Source: CAZJYT01 sp964550325
Lineage (GTDB): Bacteria > Patescibacteriota > Minisyncoccia > Minisyncoccales > CAZJYT01
Reading direction: 5' to 3'
DNA: 14,643 bases
NCBI GenBank assembly: GCA_964550325.1
Contig: CAZJYT010000022.1
Span: forward strand, 1-14,643
Made by a program: the position numbers and the translations under genes. Numbering within the stretch: the stretch's first letter is position 1; every line of letters begins with the position of its first letter. The notes below the pieces were generated by a model. The model was not told where the DNA came from and ran no database searches. It saw only the letters and a program-made list of their open reading frames with translations. Of this stretch, positions 1-6,928 are shown piece after piece.

Positions 1-3
1 AAT

Positions 4-387
4 ATGCGAATGGTTATTTATAAAGTTGTGGGAGTAATTTTGGGACTGGTTGGAGTAGCTCTCGGTTTTTCTATTTGGTTAGGGATTGGACAATCTTTTA
101 GGATTGTTTTTGGTTCAGTTTATGTTTTGTTTTTGCCAGGTTTGGTTTTGACATTTGTTTTTTTCAAGAAAGATGAAATAGATATTATTGAAAGGATTGC
201 TCTATCTTTTGCTCTATCTATTGCGGTGGTTCCTTTATTGGTTTTTTATCTAAATCTAATGGGAGTAAAAATTAATATTTTAAATGTTAGTTTGATAATT
301 GCTGGGATTATTATATTGGGATTAGGAGTGATTTTTAGAGACAGATTTAAAAGATTTAAGATCAAAGACAACTCCTCAGCTAAGTGA
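4..387 (+). CDS. DUF1616-like small integral membrane protein
   Basis: Small hydrophobic protein of 127 residues with four likely membrane segments, near residues 5-25, 34-54, 64-86 and 91-110, and a basic, polar C-terminal tail. The middle part (an LFLPG turn near 42-46, then an ERIALSFALSIAVVPLL stretch at 63-79 and a short FYLNLMGVKI loop) resembles the DUF1616 membrane family, which I know from archaea and candidate-phylum bacteria and whose function is unknown. The reading frame is open back to base 1, so the true start could lie outside the window. ATG at base 4 and ATG at base 10 are both possible, and no ribosome binding site can be judged. It is separated from the sugar-nucleotide genes by the longest gap here (94 bases), so it may be the last gene of the preceding transcription unit. 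The family assignment is by pattern recognition only. Confidence 0.6.
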   Translation: MRMVIYKVVGVILGLVGVALGFSIWLGIGQSFRIVFGSVYVLFLPGLVLTFVFFKKDEIDIIERIALSFALSIAVVPLLVFYLNLMGVKINILNVSLIIAGIIILGLGVIFRDRFKRFKIKDNSSAK

Positions 388-406
388 TTCAATTTAACTC
401 TTTCTC

Positions 407-435
407 TTTACTTAATCTATTTTCTGGTGTATAAA
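407..435 (+). promoter_or_regulatory. Candidate sigma-70 type promoter ahead of the glycan locus
   Basis: A -35-like TTTACT (407-412) and a -10-like TATAAA (430-435) are separated by exactly 17 bases, in the longest intergenic gap of the window. A transcript would start near base 442 and give an untranslated leader of about 40 bases before the ATG at 482. The region is very AT-rich, so chance matches are likely. The position and spacing are what make it plausible. Confidence 0.35.
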
Positions 436-481
436 GAATAATAAATCTATTTATTTTAATAAATGTTATTTTAATTAATAA

Positions 482-1321
482 ATGCAGAAGAAGGCATTTC
501 CTAAAAAACCTAAGATAGGAATAATTGGAGTGGGGATGGTTGGAGGAGCTGTATTTCGCTATTTTAAGAAAAAGAAAATAAAAACTTTTTTATATGATAA
601 AGGGAAGAAATTAGGTTCTATTGAGGAGGTTAACAAGGCAGATATTATATTTATTTGTGTCCCCACACCCTTTACTAAGAAGAAAGGATTTGATTTAGCT
701 TATGTTGAAGAAGCTGTTTCTAATATAAGAGGCAAAAAGATAGTGGTTATAAAATCAACGGTTTTGCCTGGAACAACCGAGATATTTCAGAAGAGGTTTC
801 CCCAACATAAATTTTTATTTAATCCAGAATTTCTTAGCGAGGCAACAGCAGATTATGACTTTCAATACCCTGATAGGCAGATTATCGGTTATACCAAGGA
901 AAGCAAAGATATAGCTGAGGATATTTTGAAACTACTTCCCAGAGCTTCTTTTGAGAGCGTTATTCCAACAACAGAGGCTGAGATGGTAAAATATTTTAAT
1001 AATACCTTTAATGCAATTAAAGTAATTTTTGCCAATCAGATGTATGATTTATGTCAGGCCTTGAATGTAAATTATGATAATGTTATGGAGGCTGCCGCAA
1101 AAAGTAAATTTATTAAAACCAAAGATCACCTGAATATTTGGCATAAAGGTTATAGGGGTTATGGCGGAAAATGCCTCCCTAAAGATATTCGTGCTCTTAT
1201 TCAATTTGCGGATTCGATTGGAGTTGATTTAAAGCTTCACAAAACAGTTGAGAAGATTAACAATCAATTAATGAAAGCCCAAGGAATTAAAGATCCTGAG
1301 AAACTCTCAAAAAGGGAATAA
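482..1321 (+). CDS. ugd: Minimal UDP-glucose 6-dehydrogenase (lacks the C-terminal UDP-binding domain)
   Basis: Predicted to oxidise UDP-glucose to UDP-glucuronate with two NAD+ in the cytosol. The Rossmann motif GVGMVG is at 16-21. KSTVLPGTT (91-99), NPEFLSEATADYDF (114-127) with PDRQIIG (130-136), and AEMVKYFNN (166-174) are family signatures carrying the catalytic Glu, Lys and Asn. YGGKCLPKD (227-235) carries the catalytic Cys231. Family members are usually about 390-450 residues. This one is 279 residues and stops just after the long central helix, so the third, nucleotide-sugar binding domain is absent. A relative acting on GDP-mannose or a UDP-HexNAc is possible, but the UDP-glucuronate decarboxylase-like gene two genes downstream favours UDP-glucose. 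The ATG at 482 is the only sensible start and has no Shine-Dalgarno motif. The gene ends 15 bases before the PAPS synthase gene. Confidence 0.85.
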   Translation: MQKKAFPKKPKIGIIGVGMVGGAVFRYFKKKKIKTFLYDKGKKLGSIEEVNKADIIFICVPTPFTKKKGFDLAYVEEAVSNIRGKKIVVIKSTVLPGTTEIFQKRFPQHKFLFNPEFLSEATADYDFQYPDRQIIGYTKESKDIAEDILKLLPRASFESVIPTTEAEMVKYFNNTFNAIKVIFANQMYDLCQALNVNYDNVMEAAAKSKFIKTKDHLNIWHKGYRGYGGKCLPKDIRALIQFADSIGVDLKLHKTVEKINNQLMKAQGIKDPEKLSKRE

Positions 1322-1322
1322 T

Positions 1323-1328
1323 GGAGAG
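1323..1328 (+). promoter_or_regulatory. Shine-Dalgarno site of the PAPS synthase gene
   Basis: GGAGAG lies 8 bases upstream of the ATG at 1337, in the 15-base gap after the dehydrogenase stop. It is the only textbook Shine-Dalgarno in the window and fixes the start of the following gene. It also overlaps an ATG at 1321 in another frame, which leads only to a short open frame. Confidence 0.65.
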
Positions 1329-1336
1329 AAAAAAAT

Positions 1337-3031
1337 ATGATCCCGCCTCATGGAGAAAAATTAGTCAAAAAAATTGTTCCTTTTTCTGAAAAGGAGGAAA
1401 TTTTGAAAAATCAAGAAAATTATCCTAAGATTTTTTTAGATTCAGAACAGGTGAAGGATGTGAAAAATATTGCTGAGGGTGTTTATTCTCCTTTAGAAGG
1501 TTTTTTGAAAGAAGAAGATTTTTTGAGTGTTTGCGAGAGAATGCGGTTGAAAGATGGGACGGTCTGGCCAATTCCGATTGTATTAGATATTTCAAAAGAA
1601 GATATAAAGAGGATAGAAAAAAAGGAAAAAGTTCTTTTAGTAAGCAAAGAGGGAAAGCCTATCGCCATTTTGAAGGATTTTCAAATTTATTCCAATAAAA
1701 AAGACTTTTTTGTTGAGAGTGTTTTTGGGACTAAAGACAGGAATCATCCTGGGGTGAATGATGTCTACGAGCAAAAAGAATTCTTAATTGGAGGAGAAAT
1801 AGAATTACTGGATGAAGAAAAAGATTATTATCCAGAGCATTACCTTACTCCAACCGAAACTAGAGAAATTTTTCAGAAAAAGGGCTGGCATAAGGTTGCC
1901 GCTTTCCAAACAAGAAATGTTCCTCATCGGGGTCATGAGTTTTTACAAAAAGAGACCTTAAAAGTAGTAGATGGACTTTTTATTCAACCAGTTATCGGAG
2001 AAAAGAAATTAAACGATTTCAAAGATGAGTATATTATAGTCTCTTATGATGTTTTGATTGAAAGGTATTATCCGAAAGATAAAGTGGTTTTTGGTATTTT
2101 GCCTTTAAAAATGAGATACGCAGGTCCGAGAGAGGCTGTTTTTCACGGATTAGTTAGAAAAAATTTTGGCTGTACTCATTTTATTGTTGGTAGAGATCAT
2201 GCTGGTGTAGGAAATTATTATCCACCTTTTGCCGCTCAAGAAATTTTTAATAATTTCAAAAAAGAAGAAATCGGAATTGAGGTTTTAAAATATCCTGAGG
2301 TAGTTTATTGCCCTTCTTGTAAAAAGCATGTATTTTTAAATGACTGCCCTCACCAAGAAAAGATATTTTTTAGCGGTACAAAACTCAGAAATTTTATTAA
2401 AAACAAGGTTCAACCACCCTCTTATTTGATTCGACCAGAGGTGTATTACTTTCTAACCCATAGCTATAATTCTTTAGTGGATGAAATGTATAAAACGAAG
2501 AAGAAAAACAAGAAAGGATTTGTTTTGTGGTTTACAGGACTCAGTCAGGCTGGGAAGACAACTATTGCAGATAGAGTATCTAAAATTTTAAAAGAAAAAG
2601 GCTTGAAAATAGAAAGATTGGATGGAGATGTGTTTCGTCAGTACTTAAGTTTTGACCTTGGTTTTTCAAAAGAAGATAGGGAGGAGAATATTAGAAGGGT
2701 TGGAGTGATATGTAAGCTTTTAAGTAAAAACGGTTTTGGAGTGATTGCATCTTTTATTTCTCCTTATAAAAAATCACGAGAAGAAGTAAGAAAGAAGGTT
2801 GAAAACTTTATAGAGGTGTTTTGTAATTGTCCTTTAGAGGTTTGTGAGAAGCGAGATGATAAAGGTCTTTACCAAAAGGCAAGAAGAGGAGAGATTCAAA
2901 ATTTTACTGGAGTTTCTGATCCCTACGAGCCACCAGAGAATCCAGAGATTGAGTTAAAAACAGATAATGAGACAATTGAAGAGTGTGTCCAAAAGGTAAT
3001 CAGTTATTTAAAAGAAAATGATTTTATCTAA
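1337..3031 (+). CDS. sat/cysC: Bifunctional ATP sulfurylase / APS kinase (PAPS synthase)
   Basis: Makes adenylyl sulfate from sulfate and ATP, then phosphorylates it to PAPS, the universal sulfonate donor. The N-terminal part (about 1-380) is a single-chain ATP sulfurylase: PHGEKLV (4-10), EGVYSPLEGFL (47-57), the active-site motif QTRNVPHRGH (191-200), GPREAVFHG (263-271), GRDHAG (285-290) and SGTKLRNFI (346-354). C325, C328, C337 and H339 could form the zinc site seen in some bacterial and archaeal sulfurylases. After a lysine-rich linker (385-393) comes APS kinase: P-loop GLSQAGKTT (401-409), LDGD (428-431), LGFSKEDREENIRR (441-454), SPYKKSR (475-481), KGLYQKARRGEI (509-520) and FTG (523-525). 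All key motifs of both domains appear intact. The order (sulfurylase first) is the fungal/Aquifex arrangement, the reverse of animal PAPS synthases. No reductive sulfate assimilation genes are nearby, so sulfation of glycan is the likely use. Confidence 0.95.
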   Translation: MIPPHGEKLVKKIVPFSEKEEILKNQENYPKIFLDSEQVKDVKNIAEGVYSPLEGFLKEEDFLSVCERMRLKDGTVWPIPIVLDISKEDIKRIEKKEKVLLVSKEGKPIAILKDFQIYSNKKDFFVESVFGTKDRNHPGVNDVYEQKEFLIGGEIELLDEEKDYYPEHYLTPTETREIFQKKGWHKVAAFQTRNVPHRGHEFLQKETLKVVDGLFIQPVIGEKKLNDFKDEYIIVSYDVLIERYYPKDKVVFGILPLKMRYAGPREAVFHGLVRKNFGCTHFIVGRDHAGVGNYYPPFAAQEIFNNFKKEEIGIEVLKYPEVVYCPSCKKHVFLNDCPHQEKIFFSGTKLRNFIKNKVQPPSYLIRPEVYYFLTHSYNSLVDEMYKTKKKNKKGFVLWFTGLSQAGKTTIADRVSKILKEKGLKIERLDGDVFRQYLSFDLGFSKEDREENIRRVGVICKLLSKNGFGVIASFISPYKKSREEVRKKVENFIEVFCNCPLEVCEKRDDKGLYQKARRGEIQNFTGVSDPYEPPENPEIELKTDNETIEECVQKVISYLKENDFI

Positions 3032-3043
3032 TCAAGATATTTT

Positions 3044-4006
3044 ATGAATAAAATACTTGTTACAGGAGGAGCAGGGTTTATAGGTAGTCATTTGACAGAA
3101 AAACTTTTAGCTGAAGGAAATGAGGTCTTTACCATTGATGATCTCTCGACCGGGAGTTTGAGAAATATAGGGCATCTTTTTGACAATCAAAAATTTCACT
3201 TTGTCAAAGGCTCTGTTTTAGATAAGAATTTGATGGCAAAGATGATTTCTGAAGTGGAGGAGGTTTATCATTTGGCAGCAGCAGTTGGAGTGAGAACTAT
3301 TTTAGGGAAGCCCTTGAATTCGCTTTTGACAAATATCAAAGGCACAGAAAATGTCTTAAGAGAAGCAGCAAAAAGGAAAATTAAAGTTTTAATTACTTCA
3401 ACCTCAGAGGTTTATGGTAAAGATGGCAAACTTCCTTTCAAAGAAGAAGATGATAGAACCTACGGTTCAGTTTATAATGATCGTTGGGTTTATGCTTTCA
3501 GTAAAGCAATTGATGAATTTTTAGCCTTGGCTTATTTTAGAGAGAAGAAATTACCAGTAGTGATTGTCCGGCTTTTTAATGTTATTGGGCCTCGACAAAC
3601 GGGAAGATATGGAATGGTTGTTCCAACCTTTATCAGGCAGGCTTTAAATGGAGAACCAATCACTGTTTTTGGTGATGGAAAACAGACTCGTTGTTTCGCT
3701 GATGTAGCAGATATAGTTCCTGCTTTAATTAAATTAATGAAGACAGAAAAAGCACAGGGTAAGGTGGTGAATTTGGGTTCTGATCAGGAGATTACTATTA
3801 ATGAATTAGCGGAAAAAGTGAAGAAATTAACCTCTAGTCCTTCAGAGATAGTTCATATTCCTTATGAAAAGGCATATCCAGAAGGGTATGAAGATATGCG
3901 ACATCGAATGCCTGATCTGACAAAGGTGAAAAAGCTGATAGATTTTAAACCAAAAATAACCTTAGAAGAAAGCATTAAAAAAATTATTAGCTCTTTTAAA
4001 TCATGA
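3044..4006 (+). CDS. SDR-family nucleotide-sugar enzyme, probably UDP-glucuronate decarboxylase (UDP-xylose synthase)
   Basis: Extended short-chain dehydrogenase acting on an NDP-sugar. NAD-binding GGAGFIG is at 8-14. The catalytic region has TSTSEVYG (118-125) and YAFSK (150-154, Tyr and Lys). GPRQTGRYG follows at 182-190 and ITVFGDGKQTRCF at 206-218. Two traits point to decarboxylase rather than 4-epimerase: Glu122 directly after the catalytic Ser in the SEVYG motif, and the late EDMRHRMPDLTK segment (283-294), where Arg288 aligns with the arginine needed for decarboxylation in the UXS/ArnA group. With the UDP-glucose dehydrogenase two genes upstream this gives the route UDP-glucose, UDP-glucuronate, UDP-xylose. 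A UDP-glucose or UDP-glucuronate 4-epimerase remains possible. It starts 12 bases after the PAPS synthase stop with no Shine-Dalgarno, and its stop overlaps the next start (ATGA at 4003). Confidence 0.8.
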   Translation: MNKILVTGGAGFIGSHLTEKLLAEGNEVFTIDDLSTGSLRNIGHLFDNQKFHFVKGSVLDKNLMAKMISEVEEVYHLAAAVGVRTILGKPLNSLLTNIKGTENVLREAAKRKIKVLITSTSEVYGKDGKLPFKEEDDRTYGSVYNDRWVYAFSKAIDEFLALAYFREKKLPVVIVRLFNVIGPRQTGRYGMVVPTFIRQALNGEPITVFGDGKQTRCFADVADIVPALIKLMKTEKAQGKVVNLGSDQEITINELAEKVKKLTSSPSEIVHIPYEKAYPEGYEDMRHRMPDLTKVKKLIDFKPKITLEESIKKIISSFKS

Positions 4007-4734
4007 GGATTTGTTTTACTTCTATTGATGTTGAGACTAACCCCACTGCCTTAGAAGAGGTTTTAGAACTATTTAAAGAACTTGGTATTGAGGCTACATT
4101 GTTTGTTAGCGGAGAAATTTTAGAGAGATATCCTGAGAGATTCAAAAAGTGGCAGAGAGATTTTGAAATTGCTTCCCATTCTTTCTCTCATCGTTTCTGG
4201 CCAGAACTTTCAGAGATAGAGAGAAAAAAAGAGTTAGATAGATTTGTCAATCTTTACAAAAAAATTTTTAATAAAACCCCTTTTGGTTTTAGAGCCCCTT
4301 CTCACCTTATTGATGAAAAAGGAATGAAGCTTTTGGAAAAGTTTGAATTTTTATATGATTCCAGCATTTTACCCCACTATCCTTTCTTCAAAAGATATCG
4401 TGGGTTTAAAGGAAAAGCTCCGCTCTTGCCTTATTTCCCTTCGTTTGAAAATTGCCGCAAGAGCGGAGAAATGAGAATACTTGAGATTCCAACAACTGGT
4501 CAGATTTTTGGTATTCCTTTGACTGGAATTTGGATACGGAAACTTCCACTTTTTGTTTATGAACTTCTGTTTTTATTGCATTCTCCATCTTTTTTAACTT
4601 TACTTCTCCACTCTTTTGATGTCCCAAATCAAGGATTCCTAAAGAAATTAAAAAAACTCTTAAAGCTCTTAAAAAAGAAAAATTATCAATTCTTAAAAGG
4701 GATTCAGATTTATGAGAAATTTTCAAAAGATTGA
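4003..4734 (+). CDS. NodB-type polysaccharide deacetylase (CE4)
   Basis: Predicted metal-dependent N-deacetylase of a sugar or glycan intermediate. The CE4 motifs are in order: motif 1 SIDVE (7-11, base Asp9), metal-binding HSFSH (59-63), GFRAPSH (95-101, Arg97), YDSS (118-121) and a late LLLHSFD (200-206, His203). The SIDVE form of motif 1 is that of the DVE subgroup, not the TFDDG form of the two deacetylases at the end of the window. There is no signal peptide or membrane segment, so it probably acts in the cytosol on a precursor. The start is fixed by the ATGA overlap with the preceding gene. The stretch from YDSS to LEIP is about 20 residues longer than the equivalent stretch in the deacetylase-like protein at 8035-8766, and this extra part coincides with a GC-rich inverted repeat in the DNA (4418-4468). 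Confidence 0.8.
   Translation: MRICFTSIDVETNPTALEEVLELFKELGIEATLFVSGEILERYPERFKKWQRDFEIASHSFSHRFWPELSEIERKKELDRFVNLYKKIFNKTPFGFRAPSHLIDEKGMKLLEKFEFLYDSSILPHYPFFKRYRGFKGKAPLLPYFPSFENCRKSGEMRILEIPTTGQIFGIPLTGIWIRKLPLFVYELLFLLHSPSFLTLLLHSFDVPNQGFLKKLKKLLKLLKKKNYQFLKGIQIYEKFSKD
4418..4468. repeat. 12-bp perfect GC-rich inverted repeat inside the deacetylase gene
   Basis: The arms CTCCGCTCTTGC (4418-4429) and GCAAGAGCGGAG (4457-4468) are exact reverse complements around a 27-base loop. Eight of the twelve bases per arm are G or C, in strongly AT-rich surroundings. The repeat lies wholly in coding sequence, over codons 139-156. A structural RNA role or an inserted palindromic element are both possible. 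Confidence 0.7.
4697..4701 (+). promoter_or_regulatory. Possible Shine-Dalgarno site (AAGGG) for the acyltransferase gene
   Basis: AAGGG sits 10 bases before the ATG at 4712, inside the end of the upstream deacetylase gene. It supports the overlapping start, but the motif is short and the spacing is at the long end. Confidence 0.35.
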
Positions 4735-5710
4735 AGATAAAAAAGAATGGCAGGAACTTTTAAACAAAACCCTCTTTAGGACTTTTTTTCATAATTTAGA
4801 ATGGGAGGAATTTTTAGAAAAAAATTTTAAATGGCTAAAATTTGAAAGATATCTTTACAAAAGAGATCTTCTTTTAAGCTTTGCTCGATATAGAATCTTT
4901 GGTTCTGAACACATAGTTTCTCATCCTTTTTGTGAATATGGAGGACCCTTACCCTTGAAAGAAAAGATTGACTTTTTAGAGTTTAAAAAAGATTTACTCA
5001 GAGAATTTAGAGTTCCTTTGAAAATTAGTTTTCACCCAAAACTTCTTCCTTTCTTTATTAATATTTATAGTGAGCTTGGTGGGAGAAGGGAAACCTTCTT
5101 TTTTGAAGATTTAGATAAAAGAAGAGTAGAGGAGATTTGGAGATTGTTGGATAGAAATCGTCACCGGGCTATTAAAAAAGCCAAAGGATATAATTTTCAA
5201 ATTGAAGAATGCCAGAGCGAAAAAGAACTAAGAAAAGTATATAAATTTTATGTTGAAAATTTAAAGAAGCACCGAGCTCTCGTTTATCCTTTTTCATTTT
5301 TTAAGTTCTTTTTTCAAAATAAAAATTCAAAAATTCTTTTAGTGAAGAAAAATAGCCATAATTTCGGAGGTAATATTTTTCTTTTTTATCAAAATATCTG
5401 CCATTCATTTTTGTGTGGATTTAATGAGAAATACAAAAAATGGGGAATTCATTCTTTCTTACTCTGGAAGATGATTGAAAAAGCCCATAGTGAGGGTTGT
5501 TCTATATTTGATTTTGGAGGAACAAGAAAAGACTCCTCTATTAGAGAGTTCAAGCAAAGATGGGGAGCAAAAGTTTTTCCTATTTTTGAGTTAAAAAATT
5601 ATTCAGAAGAGATTAAATTGAAAGATAGCTTTTTAAGAAAAATTTGGGGCTGTTTACCAACTCATTTAATTAAAATTTTTTCTCCTTATTTTCTTAAATA
5701 TAAACTTTAA
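4712..5710 (+). CDS. FemAB-like / GNAT-fold acyltransferase (BioF2-type domain)
   Basis: Predicted to transfer an acyl or aminoacyl group to an amine on a sugar or cell-wall precursor. The protein is 332 residues with no membrane segment. RNRHRAIKKAKGYNFQIEE (148-166) matches the basic helix that opens the second GNAT-like domain of FemAB relatives. FDFGGTRKDSSI (266-277) followed by REFKQRWGA (278-286) is the family's most typical block. The N-terminal half (about 1-135) would be the first GNAT-like lobe. The donor (acyl-CoA or aminoacyl-tRNA) cannot be read from the sequence. It overlaps the deacetylase gene by 23 bases and precedes a sugar aminotransferase by 3 bases, so a job acylating the amine made by aminotransfer or exposed by deacetylation is plausible. 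That substrate link is inference. Confidence 0.7.
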   Translation: MRNFQKIEDKKEWQELLNKTLFRTFFHNLEWEEFLEKNFKWLKFERYLYKRDLLLSFARYRIFGSEHIVSHPFCEYGGPLPLKEKIDFLEFKKDLLREFRVPLKISFHPKLLPFFINIYSELGGRRETFFFEDLDKRRVEEIWRLLDRNRHRAIKKAKGYNFQIEECQSEKELRKVYKFYVENLKKHRALVYPFSFFKFFFQNKNSKILLVKKNSHNFGGNIFLFYQNICHSFLCGFNEKYKKWGIHSFLLWKMIEKAHSEGCSIFDFGGTRKDSSIREFKQRWGAKVFPIFELKNYSEEIKLKDSFLRKIWGCLPTHLIKIFSPYFLKYKL

Positions 5711-5713
5711 TTT

Positions 5714-6865
5714 ATGTATTTTGTTCATCCTCAGATCCAATTAAATATAAAAAACTTCAAACTTATTCTTTCTAACTTTCTGACTTCTCCCAAATTAAAA
5801 GAGATAGAAAAAAGGTTATCTCTTTACTTTCCCCAAAAACAGATTATTTTCACAGATATGGGGAGAACTGCTTTTAAATTGATTGTAGAACAGTTAAATC
5901 TTCAGAACTCTCAAATTCTTATGCCGGCCTACATTTGTGATATATTCTATCCAGTTTTAAAACAGTATAATCTTCAGCCAATTTTTCTAGACATTGATCT
6001 TCACACCTTTCATATTAAAGAATCAGAAATTATCCAGAAAATTACTCCCCAAACCAAATCAATCCTTGTGTGTCATACTTATGGTCTTCCTCTAAATGTT
6101 GAAAGAATTAAAGAAATCATCAAGGTTAAAGGTCTGGAATTTGGTCATCCTATATACATTATTGAAGATTGCGCCCATTCTTTTGGAGCCAATACAGGGA
6201 ATTCAGGAGATGTTGCATTTTTCAGTCTTTATAAACAATTTCCAAGCTTCAGAGGGGGGATGGTGGTATGTCCGAAGGATTGGAGGGTTCAACTTTTAAA
6301 AACATCTTTTAATTTCAGAGATTTTATTTCTTTTTTAAATTGTTTTTCTCTCTTTGCCTTTATTTTTAAAAAATTTGGTCAGAATATCGCTCCTAAAATT
6401 TTAAGAAAAGAAAAATTATTCAATAATGGATTAGGAAAAATCAATCGAATTTCATTAAATTTTTTCTTTAATTTTTTGAAAGACTTTGAACAATCTTTAG
6501 AGAAAAGAAAAGAAGTTGCTCTTTTCTTTCAAGAAGAGTTGAGGAAATTGGGTTTTGAGGTTCAGAGTTCTGAAAATAATGTTTTTTGCTATCTTTCAGC
6601 CTTGGTACCAAAATCTTTAAGTGAGAAAAGAGATGAAATTGTGAGAAATCTGAGAAAATATAAGGTTTTTTGTAGTCGTATTTGGCACACCCCCATTGTT
6701 TTAAACAAGGAAGCCCAGAAAGAATACAAAATTGACATTTCTTGTTTTCCAAACACGATTGACTCTGCAAAGAGGATTATTAATTTTCCTTTACAAAATT
6801 ATTACACTCAAGGAGATATTCAAAATATGATTCTCTTACTCCAGAAGGCAATTAAAATACTATAG
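5714..6865 (+). CDS. DegT/DnrJ/EryC1/StrS-family PLP-dependent sugar aminotransferase
   Basis: Predicted to convert a keto-sugar nucleotide to an amino sugar, with PLP and an amino donor such as glutamate. GRTAFKLIVEQL (50-61) is the early cofactor-binding helix, PAYICDIFYPVL (71-82) the usual strand-turn-helix, EDCAHSFGA (151-159) the cofactor-binding Asp motif, and GDVAFFSLYK (165-174) ends in the Schiff-base Lys174, followed by the FRGGMVV strand (179-185). The loop before the lysine is two residues shorter than in the commonest subfamily, while the distance from Lys to the GG is normal. At 383 residues the length is ordinary. The substrate is unknown, and no dehydratase that would make a 4-keto sugar is in this window. 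The ATG at 5714 follows the previous stop by 3 bases with no Shine-Dalgarno. A hairpin overlaps the stop codon. Confidence 0.85.
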   Translation: MYFVHPQIQLNIKNFKLILSNFLTSPKLKEIEKRLSLYFPQKQIIFTDMGRTAFKLIVEQLNLQNSQILMPAYICDIFYPVLKQYNLQPIFLDIDLHTFHIKESEIIQKITPQTKSILVCHTYGLPLNVERIKEIIKVKGLEFGHPIYIIEDCAHSFGANTGNSGDVAFFSLYKQFPSFRGGMVVCPKDWRVQLLKTSFNFRDFISFLNCFSLFAFIFKKFGQNIAPKILRKEKLFNNGLGKINRISLNFFFNFLKDFEQSLEKRKEVALFFQEELRKLGFEVQSSENNVFCYLSALVPKSLSEKRDEIVRNLRKYKVFCSRIWHTPIVLNKEAQKEYKIDISCFPNTIDSAKRIINFPLQNYYTQGDIQNMILLLQKAIKIL

Positions 6866-6886
6866 TCTCAAGTATGAGAGTTATAG
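6860..6886 (+). other. Hairpin spanning the aminotransferase stop codon (possible terminator or processing site)
   Basis: The left arm CTATAGTCTCA (6860-6870) pairs with TGAGA (6875-6879) and TTATAG (6881-6886), with one bulged G at 6880, one G-U pair and a four-base loop (AGTA). This gives an eleven-pair stem. The bases after the stem (CAATTTGT) are not a proper U-tract, so it is not a textbook intrinsic terminator. It lies just before a candidate promoter and may mark a transcript end or a processing site. Confidence 0.4.
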
Positions 6887-6890
6887 CAAT

Positions 6891-6919
6891 TTGTAAGACA
6901 TTAATATTACGTATAAAAT
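6891..6919 (+). promoter_or_regulatory. Candidate internal promoter ahead of the first glycosyltransferase gene
   Basis: A -35-like TTGTAA (6891-6896) and a -10-like TAAAAT (6914-6919) are 17 bases apart in a 63-base gap, right after a hairpin. Transcription would begin near 6925-6927, only a few bases before the ATG at 6929, so the message would be nearly leaderless. AT-richness makes chance matches easy. Confidence 0.3.
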
Positions 6920-6928
6920 TTAGAAAGT

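Noticed and set aside
440..455. AATAAA/TTTATT stem-loop as a terminator for the first gene
   Set aside because: The stem is only six A-T pairs and would be very unstable; it also lies past the candidate promoter rather than at the end of the first gene.
4406..4726. 106-codon open frame on the minus strand across the deacetylase gene
   Set aside because: It is antisense to a gene with clear CE4 motifs and its own translation shows no family features.
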